From Limnoperna fortunei (lineage: Eukaryota > Mollusca > Bivalvia > Mytilida > Modiolidae): a stretch of 64,000 nt of DNA. A program made the translations under genes and the position numbers. Below, one piece after another: positions 22,550 to 34,294 of the stretch (the first letter of the stretch is position 1; the number at the start of each line of letters is the position of its first letter). The notes under the pieces were generated by a model that ran no database searches, was not told the origin of the DNA, and was given only the letters and a program-made list of their open reading frames with translations. The stretch spans positions 54,448,774 to 54,512,773 of the forward strand of contig OX104112.1 in assembly GCA_944474755.1 (NCBI GenBank), read 5' to 3'.

Positions 22550-24181
22550 GAAATATTTTAATTTCTGTTAAATACTCAACAGCTGAGCAACATTGTCCAT
22601 TTTGTATAACCTAACTTGGTATTTCAGCACGTGACTGATTTTTGACGTCATAATTATATGTATTGATGACGCTGACTACATGAATTCTTCCGCAAGAAAC
22701 AAGCGACGACACTAAAAATTGTGAATTGCAAATATTACCTGACTACCTGTTACATATTGTTCGTGTTATTTCTTTTCATAATATCGAATTTAATATATAT
22801 GTTTTCAATTGTTGGTAAAATTATTGGATAGAGACGGCTTTAATGGCATGCCAAACTGGACAAAAACCCGTATTTATTGATATTAATAATTTTATTTATT
22901 CATATCAATAATTCATTTATTAATGTCAATAATTATTTATTAATATCAATAATTATTTAATATTAATATTTATTTTTTTAATTTATAATTTGATTATTAA
23001 TATCAATAATTCAAATTATAAACATTAATAATTCTCAATGGAATTAATAATATTTATAATTCCATTATTAATATCAATAATTTCATTTTCTCAAATTTTG
23101 TCGTAATATTTCAACCGCTTGACCTGTGTGGAAAATATAGTTCTCGTCACTAGTGAATTTGTCGTTCTCAGCAGTTGATTGGTTTAAAATAATAACGTCA
23201 TAAGAAGAACGCATGACGTCATAAACAAAACACCTTCCATTTACGCGTATTCAAGTCATGAACGAAAAAATAGGGTTGGGAGAATTTGTACTTCATTTCG
23301 CAAATTTACTACTTTTTAAAATTAGAGAAACAGAATCTTACATAAGTACTCTTGGATTATCGGATTTCTCCAATCTCGACAGTTAAATTATGGAAATTAA
23401 TATAAAGTCCTCGCCAATGCTGGGACTTAAAATTCCATAATTTAACTATCTCTGTTGGAGAAATCCGATAATCCACTCGTATCAATGTAAGATCCTATAT
23501 ATTAATATAAATAATTCCATTATTAATATCGACAATTCCATTATTAATATCAATAATTCCTTTATTAATATCAATATTTCCTTAATTAATATCAATAACA
23601 TTAATTTATTGATTGATTGATTGATTGATATTAATAAAATGAGCTGATTTATGTACAGGTACTTGGGGTTAGGATATAATTTTTTTTATGGAATAAAAAG
23701 CCAATAAATGAGGTTACAGTGTGTATTCACTCGTTTGGTAACTAGTCTGACGGTATTTCACAATGAGACATGTCAGACTAGTTACCAAACGAGTGAATAC
23801 ACACTGTAAACTCATTTATTGGCTTTTCATTCCATAAAAAAAATATCCTGACCCCAACTGCCTGTGCGTAAACCCACCCAAAGTCGTCTATATCCAATAA
23901 TCTAATCAGCAATTGAAAACAATTCTTTTATTTTATATTCAATATTATGAAAAGAAATAACAAAAACAATATTTAAAAATTAGTTAGATAACATTTTCAA
24001 TTCACAATTTGTAGTGTCGTCGCTTGGTGTTGCGGAGGAATGTACACATGTATAGTCAACGTCATCAATACATATAATTATAGACGTAAACAATGTCACG
24101 TGCTGAAATACCAAGTTAGGTCATACGAAATGAACAATGTTGCTCAGCTGTTGAGTATTTCAAGCAAAATTAAAATATTTT
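22550..24181. mobile_element. Composite palindromic element with long inverted arms
   Basis: Three nested or adjacent inverted repeats. Outer arms of about 290-300 bp (22,550-22,842 and 23,880-24,181) share, in inverted orientation, CTCAACAGCTGAGCAACATTG, CCTAACTTGGTATTTCAGCA, AATTATATGTATTGATGACG and TTATTTCTTTTCATAATAT. An inner near-perfect palindrome (23,657-23,751 and 23,772-23,864, loop 20 bp) contains GTGTATTCACTCGTTTGGTA. A third pair (23,337-23,398 and 23,431-23,491) contains GGATTATCGGATTTCTCCAA. ATTAATATCAATAATT arrays lie between. No coding content is seen, so this is a non-autonomous element or a nest of elements. Confidence 0.85.
22865..23640. repeat. ATTAATATCAATAATT low-complexity arrays
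   Basis: Irregular arrays of ATTAATATCAATAATT-type units at 22,870-23,095 and 23,500-23,635, separated by the third palindrome. The last copies grade into (TTGA)n at about 23,608-23,625. Confidence 0.8.
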
Positions 24182-24224
24182 CAATTATGTCTATTATATA
24201 AATATAAAAATGTCAGCATTTACA

Positions 24225-26470
24225 TTGTGTACTGAACAGACGACAAATCAATGTGTAATTACATAGTGGTATCATAGGAATATTAAATGTTCATAATTTT
24301 TATTAATTAATACATTAACGCATTTGTTGGTAAAAAATTGAAAACAAAATAATTTTGTTGGTATTACGTTGATTAAGGATATCTTAAAAATAGAATTTTA
24401 ACTAAAAAATACTACAAAAGTGTTTTTAATATCTTCTTTAAGGGGAAGTAATTCAAAACCCTTTAAAAATACATCTGTTGTTATTGAAGATTTTTGTTAT
24501 ACGTAAAAAGTCTTTCTTTCATGAAATCTATTTTAGTTTGGTATGGAACTACTACATGTAGTTATTTGTGTTCATTTTAATTATGCTTATGCATTTAAAT
24601 AGTGAGAAAACAATTTTGACTATTTTACCATAAAAATAGAAGGGCGTGGTTTTCAAGTTAATAGGATGGTTTGAAGAAATCCTGTGGGAGTTTATATGTA
24701 TTACAATTGCTGCTTTTTGTCAAGAATTTTTTGGAATTGGAAACGAAAACACATTTGAAGTATCAAAATTGCTGTTATGTAATTAAAAAATAAGATTGAA
24801 TTTTAAGATATTATTATAAACTCTGATATATCTATATATGTATACTACAAACCACTTACTATATTCATGCAGTAGGCAGGCAACACTGCAAAGTAATAAA
24901 AAAAAGAGTCATTGCATATTGGTATCTTAGAAATATAAAATAATCAAATTCTTTTAAAAAGGCATTATTTTGTATACATTTTTATGTAAAAGTTTAAAAC
25001 AAAATAATTTGATTTTTCTTCTTTTATATAATAGTATTCTTTACATTAATGTTTTGAAACAATAATGCACAAACGGGTTTTATATCTTATATAAGGGGTA
25101 GTAATTCTTATTTGTATTTTTCTGTTGTAATTGATTTGTTTTGTTTGTTTGAATGGTGTTTTAACTCCACTTTCAGCAATTTTTCGGCTATTTCATGGCG
25201 TCCAGTTTTTATTGGGGGAATAAGCCGGAGTACCCGGAGAGAACCCCCGACCTGCGGTAGGAAAACTGGCAATCCTTGTCAATTAAGATTGGAGTCGAGT
25301 ACACCCTGCCTGCAGTGAGAATCGAACCCGCAATCTCAGTGTTGACAGACCACGTGATCAAAAGTAGACGAACTACCTTGACCACTCGGCCACCGAGGCT
25401 CCTTTGTTGTAATTGAAGATTTGTTTCTTTAAGAAAAAGTCTTTTTCAGCAAATATGGTTTAGTTTGGTGTGGAATTAGCATAATTATCTAATTGGTAAA
25501 GATATGTTCTTTTTAATAGGATGGTTTGAAAAAATACCTGCAGGAGGTTTATGTATATACAATTATTGCTGATTTTTTGTCATGAATTTATTGGAAATGG
25601 AAACATTTATTAAACGTGCTGGTATGTATCTAATTGGGTATGCAGAATGATCTTACAAATGTTAATTAAAACTCTGATATATTTACATTCTAACGCAATT
25701 CTTGATGTAACGTGTATTATTTCATGGCATCCATTCCATGATTGATGCCGTTAGAAGTTAAGGCAAAGGCAAACGTTATTTCTGGTAAATAAAAAATTCC
25801 CATTTTAGGCATTTAATTTAGTTTTTAAATTGCTGTAGCATTAGAATGAAGATTAACCATAATGTATTTGAAAATTTGCTGGGCATCATTTAGTGATTTG
25901 ATGGTTGGAAACATCTGTTTACTGACTCAGATAACACACCACGAGTAAACTCAATTTCCAAGCATGAAATCACTAATAGGTGCCGGTAAATTTTCAAATA
26001 CAATACATTTATCTCTTCATTTTGCAGACAAAACTGCAGATTAATAAAAACAAATTGTCATTGCATAATGGTGTCTTAGGAATATTAAATAAGCAATTAA
26101 AAAAAAACTATAATGCAAAATTGTTTAATATCTTTTGCTAAGGGGGTGTAATTCTGGTCTGTTATTATTTTATTTATTTTTATATTTATTTTTTAATTAT
26201 TTTATTTTCTGTTGTTATTGAAGATTTGTTTCTATTAAGCAAAAAGTATTCTTTCGGCAAATATGGATTAGATACAGTTTTGTGTATTACTAGCATAGTT
26301 ATTTTATTGTTCATTTTCCTTAGCTCAAGAATATTTTTTTAATTATGAATTTGTTGAGAGAGGGCAAAATATTGACTAGATAGCCACTTTAATTTTCATC
26401 CTAATAGTAGAATCGCATGGATTTTGAAGTCAGAAAAAAATTGAAACAAAATATTAGAACTTATAAAGAT
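24225..26470. repeat. Diverged tandem triplication, about 0.65-1.1 kb unit
   Basis: Three collinear copies share GTTATTGAAGATTTTTGTTA / GTAATTGAAGATTTGTTTC / GTTATTGAAGATTTGTTTCT (24,479, 25,408, 26,213), ATAGGATGGTTTGAA (24,661, 25,517), CTCTGATATAT (24,820, 25,672), and the leading block with CATTGCATA-TGGT-TCTTAG (24,913, 26,060; diverged near 24,250). A SINE inserted into the middle copy. Coding potential is absent. Confidence 0.75.
25135..25404 (-). mobile_element. tRNA-headed SINE, full length
   Basis: Same family and layout as 14,362-14,628: A box TGGCCGAGTGG near 25,390, B box GGTTCGATTCT near 25,320, the CTCCGGGTACTCCGGC body and a TTTG-rich tail. A 12 bp target-site duplication, TGTTGTAATTGA, flanks it at 25,123-25,134 and 25,405-25,416, placing the insertion in the middle unit of the tandem triplication. 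Confidence 0.9.
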
Positions 26471-26507
26471 ATGTATATTTGTTTTATAGGATTGTTTGTA
26501 AGTTTTC

Positions 26508-26622
26508 ATATGGAGGTTAGGGATTTCTCCAGGTACTCCGGCTTCCTCCCCCAATACAAACTGGATGCCATGAATACATGATATAGCTGAACAATTGCTG
26601 AAAGTTGCATTAAACACCATTT
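26508..26622 (+). mobile_element. SINE body fragment
   Basis: Reads GGGATTTCTCCAGGTACTCC, GGCTTCCTCCCCC, and GAAAGTTGCATTAAACACCA ending in a T run. It is the 3' body of the SINE without its tRNA head. The minus-strand frame over it (VFNATFSNCSAIS) is the SINE read backwards. Confidence 0.8.
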
Positions 26623-27178
26623 TTTTTACACTTTCCAGAAATAATAAAATAAAATACATAGAAAGCAAAATAATAATAATAATAACAATGATAATTTTTC
26701 TTAAGTAAAACAATTTTATAGAATTATGTATATAGTGCATCTTTTCATTAATTTTTATGCCACCGAAATGATTGATGAAAAAAGTCAGTAATTTCATTAA
26801 CTCCTGTCACTGTTTCGTCCGTCTTAATAAGGCAATAAAATGTGTCTAATTTGCACATAGATGTTTATTTAGTTTTTATACCCCACTACTAATTGGTGAG
26901 AAAAGTATGTGATTCCTTCATTTACCTTCCTCGACAGATGAGTATTTGTCCGTCCGTGCCACTCTTGTGACCAGAAGATGATTAAAGATTTTTTTTCAAA
27001 CTGTACAGCTTTAGAGTACAATGAAGAAGGTCAGATTCAATTCTTAGCAAAATCCTACTTGAATTTTTAACAGGCACATGGTGGCATAATTGCCTTTATT
27101 AAAATTAGCTAAGTATTTACAGCTTAAAATACTTGGAAAATTGTGGTATTACAATATTTTGTATTTTTTTATTTCAGA

Positions 27179-28640
27179 AATGCGTTCCTATTCTTGTAAA
27201 GTGTGCAATAAATCACATGTAAAGGAAAAGAACAGAAAATAATTAACAAACCAAGAGTTCAGAGATTATGTGTCATCGGCGATTTAACGAGAGGTTCTGA
27301 AAATGAAGTTATCTGATTGAAATGCAGATCTCAGTTTTACAGAAGTAAAAGGGAACAAAGATCGCCGATTATCAGAATAAATGATGAACTGGATTATGCC
27401 GAGGATAATGCTATTGTGGACCCGATTTTTCTTGACAAATCTACAACTGTACTGAGCCCAAAATCAATCAAGTTACCTATTTTCTCAGCATCAAATTCTC
27501 AGCGTCGTTGTATAGTTTGTACGAAATCAAATCAGAATAGGCGTCAGCGCATGGTTGTTGTTCCTGATGCATGCATGAGCCCAGAACGCATGCTTTCATA
27601 TTGATGTTTATGTAATAGTACAATCTAACAGTAGATGTTGTGGCTGTCATCTGACACATCATTGAACAGAATTGATTTAATATATTTGCTACAGAGAACT
27701 CGTTCTGTCATGAAAAATGTAAAGAAGCTTAACTTTGATACACCAATGTCCCTTTCAAATGATGATTTTCAAAATCTTACAGGTCTAACTCGTGAACAGT
27801 TTGATGCAGTATGCTCTGTTGTAAAATCCATTAAATCTACAGCTGTCAGAACATCTCATGTCTTGGAATGCTTTTGGTAAAACTAAAAACAGGACTATTA
27901 GGTGACATATTATGCACACTATTTTCCATTTAAAAACATCATTATACAAAGATCAATACATTCTGCAAGGGAGGCCATGATGAAGGATTTTGTTCCTTCC
28001 CATGTTGGCTTTCAACATATCGGCCGTGAATCAATAAACACACACCATACAACACGTATTGGAAAAGAACTATTTGATAGGACACCCGATAATGCCATTT
28101 TATTGCTTTACGGAACGTATATCTACATCCAAAAGAGTGCACACCATAAGTTTCAAAAACTGACATATTGCTTGCACAAATCACGTTGCTTGCTAAATTA
28201 AATGATGATTGTGTCAACTGATGGATATATTATTAATGTATTGTGTCCATATTTTTCTGATCATGCAAACAATGATGCAATTAATACTAAGCATGCTATT
28301 GCAAGCAACGCAGATGAAATACGAGAGTGGCTAAAGGAGGAGGATGTGTTAATAGTAGACAGAGGAATTCGAAATGTAATTGAATTTCTAAATAACATTG
28401 GCTTTCATTGAGAGATGCCTGTTCACTTGGCAAATGGTCAAAAACAGCACTCAAGGCTTGTAAGAAAAGTTAGATGAGTTGTAGAAGCAGCAAATGGTCG
28501 TCTAAAACACTGGAAAATGTTGGACCGAGTTATTTCGAACCACTATGTATGTTTTATAGGCGATTTTTTTCCGTATTGTGATAATGTGGTTGTTATGTGC
28601 CTTTATTTAGCATTACTGGTGTAAAACAAAAAAAAATAAA
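27179..28640 (+). pseudogene. Harbinger-like DDE transposase, decayed
   Basis: One reading frame carries most of the protein through several stops. It begins MRSYSCKVCNKSHVKEKNRK with a CxxC pair; CIVCTKS and, in a shifted frame, SRCCGCHL form a second zinc-binding pattern. DFQNLTGLTREQFDAVCSVV is the helical domain before the nuclease. Catalytic part: GTYIYIQKSAHHKFQKLTY, STDGYIINVLCPYFSDHANN, EEDVLIVDRGIRNVIEFL and VEAANGRLKHWK. By comparison with DDE_Tnp_4 proteins, the residue before GTYI should be Asp but is Tyr (28,109-28,111); Asp in VDRG (28,358-28,360) and Glu in VEAANG (28,484-28,486) remain. Stops fall near 27,239, 27,602, 27,878, 28,199, 28,409 and 28,473. No terminal repeats were identified. 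ISL2EU/IS4EU-type is a guess. Confidence 0.8.
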
Positions 28641-30470
28641 ATGTTTGAAGAAGATTAAACTTTATTTTCTTTAATGCTTTCATAGTATTATTTCCATATG
28701 ATTCCTGCTAGTATTTTTCAATATGGTTGCTAGGGGTAAACACGGTTGCTATGGTAACATTTTAATTTATTTTATGTACCCTCTAAAATTGTTATCCTTA
28801 ATATTGTTGTATTAGCCATAATCCAATGAAAAATAGCTGTGATTTTATAAAACTTTGACCAAGTCATACATTTCAATTACTTGAGTATAGAAGAAATTTG
28901 TCAACAAGAAAACAAGGGAGGCCCACAATTTGGATACTTTTTCCCTTGTTTGCTTTATTTCAAATTATCTTATGACATTGATGACAATCAACCCATGTCC
29001 AAAACATACCACACATTTATAATAGAATAACCTGTTCAAGCATGCAAGCGACCTCATATATTCATATTTTCTATAAAATCCTTATCTTTTTTAAAATGCC
29101 CTTTAAAATCCTAAATTAATATCTCAAAAGTCTCATTTCTCTCAGTTTTGCTCTATAAAGTACAGTTAATTGGTTAATTTGTTTTTGAGTTTTCCCTTTA
29201 AAAAGATTCTACAAGTTTAATACACATACCTGAGGGTAAAATCGCATACTTTCTGATAAACTTCTTTTATAATAAGATGACCTGAACCAAGTGGGCTATT
29301 GCAACCAAACTTGGCAGTGATGTTCAGAGTTTCTAAATCGGTAATCTACGAAAGGGGGGGGGGGCTAAAGGGGATCCATGAACAGGTAAACAATAATGAT
29401 AACAGATAACAGCAATTTACATGGAAAAACAGAAAATTGTGAGTTCAAAAATCGTAAACAAAAAAGATAACAGCAGAATCTAATCGAAGGGCAATACTAT
29501 TAGCAGCAAACAGGGTTTTATTTTCATTATAACAGTTAACAACATTGTCAATTTTTAAGAAAATAGATAACAGTTAATGGTTAAAAAACAGTTAACAATT
29601 GCTTTATTTAAAAAAAGTTAACACACCTGTAAAAATACCCAAAACACATTAACAGAAAGATCTTGCCCACCCCTCCCATTTACAGTTATTTATCGATCCT
29701 GAATCCAAAATAGCTGGCATCGTTAATCATAGATTACTGGTATCTTAGGTCCATATAGGAAAAACATATTAATGCTTCTTCTAAAAAACCGTTCCAACAT
29801 TTAAAGTAATTATACAGAAAAATGAATCCATGATTGTTCTCTTATTTTTTTTAGTTCTTTTAAGCGAATTAGAAACCTCTTGGCAGAAAGAATTGTGGTA
29901 TCCTAGAAATGTACCTCAAATGGTTCTGTACAAAGTTTTGGGTTTTATGCAGCTCCTAATTACGGTACTACATATTAAAACCATATGTAGACTTTTATCA
30001 TCACAGTCTGGGTACAATTGGCATGAACGTGCGTAAATATACCCATCTGAGTACACATATAATGAGCAGGTTTTAACAACTAATAACACAACTAGGCTAT
30101 CTTTTATAATAAACAATTCACTGTAACGACTTCACGTATAGTACAAGTGAATCTTTGTTTGAAAAGGTTTGTTTGCGAAATATTGATTTACCTATTAACA
30201 CGCTGGATCAGTCAAGCATTTAGTCGTTAATAAGAAGACAAAACAAACATTTATAGTGTTAATAATTACCAGATGGTTTGTTTAAGATGGCCGAAAATGT
30301 TGTGTATCATTTGTTCTTTGAAAAGCGTACTTTGCAAAATAATTGATTTGATGGAAATAATATATTATTCGAATATATAATCTCCTTCTTCCTTGGCAGG
30401 TACATACCAAATACATTGTATGTATATGTGGTGCAAAGATAACTATGTTCAGGTGAGAAAAAATAACTAT
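28641..30470. other. Intergenic, repeats only
   Basis: Mostly featureless. The stretch 29,340-29,650 starts with a G run and is rich in the phrases GATAACAG and GTTAAC (for example AACAGTTAACAATTGC), suggesting an old low-complexity repeat. No supported gene. Confidence 0.5.
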
Positions 30471-30479
30471 TTACAGGTT

Positions 30480-31940
30480 GCAGTTAAAAACCGGAATGAG
30501 GTACTCTCTGATGATAATGGACAGAAGCCTGGTCTTAAAGCAGTCGATAGTTGAAGCGTCGATTACCTCGGATGGTAAAGAGTTTCAGATCCGAATTGAG
30601 TCAATGAAGAAGGACTACTGATATATTACTGTTCTAGCATATGGCACAAGGAAGCTGATGTTATTGTCTCTTTGTGAGACTGTTGGTACCAGGATATGTC
30701 AAGAAATTGCGATCTGATGAACAATTCTATACATCATTATAGCTTTAGTCTGGGCTGATCGCTCTTGTATGAATGTCCAATGAAGTTGGTTTAGCATGCT
30801 GCTTGTCGTTGTGTGGTATTCTGCGAAGACCATACGAGCTGCTCTTCGTTGGACTATTTCAAGCTTGTTGATGTTGTCCACTGTATGGGGATCCCAGACT
30901 ACTGATTAATATCCTGTCAGTGGCCGCACAAGTGTTGTATGGCAGAGTGACTTGTTTGTTTTTGGACAGTGATGTACGCGGCAGGAAGGCTATGACGCTG
31001 CTTGCATTTCTCGTCACCTGATTGGTGTGTTGATTCCATTTTAGGTATGTGTGGATGGTTACCGTTAAGTATTTTGCTGAATCAACAACATCCAGTGTGT
31101 GGCCATTGGATTACATAGGTATGGTGAATGCTTCTTTTGTTGTTGGTAATGTTGATAACTTGGCATTTCTTAGGGTGGAATTTCATGAGCTAGTCACTTC
31201 CGACTTTTGCAGTTAGACAAGATCTTTCTGTAGCATTCTAGTATCATCTTCGGACTTGATTCTTCTGTATAATGAACAGTCGTCTGCAAATAGTCGGACT
31301 GATGGTCCATAAGAGACTGAATCTGGAAAATCATTTATGTAAAAGAGAAATAGCAAACCTGACTGAACCAGAACTGTGGTGGAATGTGTTCCATTTAGTA
31401 GTCCCTTCTGTGTTCGTCCTTCTGAAAAATTGATGTGCGCTGTTCCTTATGCCATACTGATGGATCTTGTACAGTACGCGCTTGTAGGGTACCTTGTCAG
31501 TCTGTTCTGCATCATCGATGTTCTTCGCAAGGTCTTGAATGGTGATGATTAGCTGGCCTTCACATGCACTAAATCTCCCGAAACTATGCTAGGCATCATG
31601 CAGGATGTTGTTGTCCAGATGTTACATTATGTTACTGTTGATGTTGTGTTCAAGCATCTTACATGCTTCAGTTGTTCTGCTTTATTTTTGTCAGCTTTCT
31701 TGAATATTAGTATGACCTTTGCCGTTTCCTAGGAAGCAGGATTGATTGAGGCTTGGAAAAATACTTTTCGCATAGGAGCAAGTTTTGGGGCCATCTCCTT
31801 AAGTAAGCGGCATGACAAACCATCTGGGCCTGTGTCCTTATGGATCGTACCGTTAGAGAGCATATTGTATACTCCTTCTAGACCTCACAAATACTGGCAT
31901 ATCAGTTATGGGGCTTGTTATTTTATCTGGTCTGTTCGTC
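30480..31940 (-). pseudogene. LINE reverse transcriptase, decayed
   Basis: Minus strand, in order: DGPDGLSCRLLKEMAPKLAP, FFQASINPASWETAKVILIF, KK-DK-KAEQLKHVR, SGLLFLFYINDFPDSVSY, VRLFADDCSLYRRIKSEDDT, MLQKDL, DVVDSAKYLTVTIHTYLKWN, VTRNASSVIAFLPRTSLS, then INKLEIVQRRAARMVFAEYH, MLNQLHWTFIQERSAQTKA and MMYRIVH. These are fingers, palm (catalytic FADD at 31,280-31,291), thumb and tail of a CR1/Jockey-type LINE. Multiple stops and frameshifts are present. Unlike the other LINE pieces here it still carries the catalytic motif. Clade assignment is from memory. Confidence 0.85.
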
Positions 31941-32529
31941 ATTGTTGAAAACAGATTTTACACTCTTCAATAATATGATTGTGAACTATATTTATATAGT
32001 GCAAGATTATTTATATACATTATTGGGGAATTCTTACGCCGTTAACATTCAAAGTTCAATGACGTTATCGCTGCTTTTGCTATCTTTAAAAATATGTATA
32101 TAAACAACAGCCCAAGATGTCTGCCTATTCTTTTGTGAGTAATTTGGACGGTTCCTATGGTTTCACATCGTGGAATGCTGGTAACATTATGAGAATGAAA
32201 ACATGACTGTTCACTGTATACAGTTGCCTCCTGCTTTAAACTGTCACGACAACGTATTGAAATGTTATAAAACCTTACCCTAGAGATTGCTAATAACTTG
32301 TTATAAAATGTTAAATAAGGTATATTGTTTTTCTTTTATTGCCAATTACTATCGCCTGAAATTATTCTGGGTCTGTCTGCATTTTATTAAATGAGAAGGA
32401 TGATATAAAAATAAAAAGTGATCTGTTTTCCCTTAAACATTGGTTAATGTTTCTAAAGAAGGCCCGTATCTAGAATATTATCGTCAGCATTTTTTGAAAT
32501 ATTTTACAAAAAGAAAAAAGCGTTGACAA

Positions 32530-32852
32530 TAAAATGTCGTCAAAGATACCAAGGTTAACAAAAAACATTTTTTCGCCAGACGCGCGTTTCGTCTAATCAA
32601 AACTCATCAGTGGCGTTCAAACCCAAACAATATGTAAAAATCCAAATGATTAAGATGTTGTAAAGCTTATATCACCAAAATTCCAAAAAAACTTTATATC
32701 AAATCCGGCTGATGCTATCTACACCTTAAAATAGAAAAAACCTTAGAATTAAAATATTTTGTGAAATTTCTAGTCAGTAAATTTAGACAATGACTTTATA
32801 ACACTGTTAGAATCAATGATTTTCCTGTCAGCACCGAAGTGTGACTACTGGG
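32530..32852. mobile_element. Mussel interspersed repeat (GCCAGACGCGCGTTTCGTCT core)
   Basis: Contains GATACCAAGGTTAACAAAAA, CGCCAGACGCGCGTTTCGTC, CTCATCAGTGGCG and ends CACCGAAGTGTGACTACTGG. The block is missing at the matching place of copy A (around 8095-8127), so it inserted after the duplication. I recall this repeat as very common in Mytilus; its class is unclear to me. Confidence 0.75.
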
Positions 32853-33675
32853 CTGCACAGGGCCTGGTATAGATCCGTGCGGCACATTTTCATATTATTC
32901 CAGTATGTGACTAGTCCATTGTTCTATATCCACACAGTGTTTCTTCTTGTTTTAATAAGCTTTACTTAAGCAATCAATTTTCCGTCTAAATGTAAACGGT
33001 CATAAGGTAAGCAACTCAATGCTTAACTGAAATCGATTAGCACGGAGCTAAAAATATGCATCTCTGTCTCGTTTTTCTAATCTTCTGGAATGTATAACAA
33101 AATTGAATTATATGTATTTTTCTTGTTTTAAACATTTCCGATGAAAGGACACTAATGATTATATTTTACTTACATGTCGCAATATAAATGTTTCATTGAC
33201 ATTTTAAAATAGGTCAAGAAAATGTTAAATGTCTGAATACTATTCTACAATTGCAGTGATACCCGGATGTTTTCATGTACCTACGTATTCTTTTCACCGG
33301 TGTATTTGTAACAATCTTGAAAAAGTCGAATGCAATTTCACATTTTCGTGTGACAATTGTTTCTTTTCGTGTTAGATTATTTCTAAAATAAAGCAACATT
33401 TATTTGTAAGAAAAGATTTAACCGCTTTGTAATTTTTGATATGTTTAAAATCTTTGTAACTAACATTACTTTGCTGTACACTATTTTAAGATTTATCTAA
33501 ATTTAGTGCACAGCATTTTCCTTTTCTTCACTGCTGATCTTAGTGTGGTGTTTTTAAAAGGAATTTGTTAAGGTTTTGTTTCTTTCACTCCTTTTTTTTG
33601 GCATTAAATAAGACTGATTATATCATCAGGATACAAAGAAAACAATCAAAACAAGAAAATCTAGAGAAAAGACAT

Positions 33676-33681
33676 TTTATT
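33676..33681 (-). terminator. Candidate polyadenylation signal of the copy B gene
   Basis: AATAAA on the minus strand about 55 bp past the stop codon of the gene at 33,736. It does not match the position of the copy A signal. Confidence 0.3.
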
Positions 33682-33735
33682 ATTTTAATCGAAGTTAAGA
33701 ATATTACAAGTGGTACATTAATTACACGCAATAAA

Positions 33736-34293
33736 TCAATTGAATATTTTTTCTTCATGTTCAAATACGAACTCAATGTTATCAAACTTTTTCGTTGTGT
33801 ATGGTTTCGGTTTCCCCGGACAATCCGGCAAATTGCACATATCTTTTCCTATAACTTCCGTTAGAGCATTGTAAAACTTCTTTTGTTCACCATTATCATA
33901 TTTTCCTTTTCCATGCGGATTTCCTTTGTAATGGCAAATCATTTGGTTCTGATTGCAATTACACCTTTTTCCCTTTTGTCTACTTGGACCTGGGCCAGAG
34001 TTTTTGTTATTGGAATTATTTCCCTTTTTATTGCAAGGGCAGTTGTTTTCTCGTTTAGTACAAATTACTCGTAGTGTTCGTTTACCTGGGCCAGTGTTGC
34101 CACCTTCTTCCAATCCATAACATTCACAATTGCTAGTGATTTGAAAAACGTTTGTTTTTATATCACGCCGAGTTCTGGAGTTACTTGCATCGGTAGGGGC
34201 TCCATGATCTCCGTATAGAACGTTGTCGTTTTGTCTGTAAGCTTGGCAGCTTGAAACAAATAACAGACTTGTTACCAGTAAAGCCGGATTCAT
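33736..34293 (-). CDS. Secreted ten-cysteine protein, paralogue without trefoil domain
   Basis: A 185-residue paralogue of the protein at 9393-10,100. The first 20 residues, with the signal peptide, are identical, and the leader continues to DHGAPTDA. It then passes straight to SNSRTRRDIKT: the trefoil domain (about 51 residues of the other copy) is missing in frame. RTRR at 40-43 is a furin-type site. The ten cysteines of the second domain are kept (56, 58, 78, 85, 87, 111, 113, 120, 153, 158), but about half of the other mature residues differ; one spacing changes from CRHC to CNC. NQNQMIC and ALTEVIGKDMCN are conserved. The start is set by the acceptor TTTTTTCAG just upstream; 16 residues further upstream in frame belong to the intron. 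Function unknown. Confidence 0.85.
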   Translation of the reverse strand: MNPALLVTSLLFVSSCQAYRQNDNVLYGDHGAPTDASNSRTRRDIKTNVFQITSNCECYGLEEGGNTGPGKRTLRVICTKRENNCPCNKKGNNSNNKNSGPGPSRQKGKRCNCNQNQMICHYKGNPHGKGKYDNGEQKKFYNALTEVIGKDMCNLPDCPGKPKPYTTKKFDNIEFVFEHEEKIFN

Positions 34294-34294
34294 A

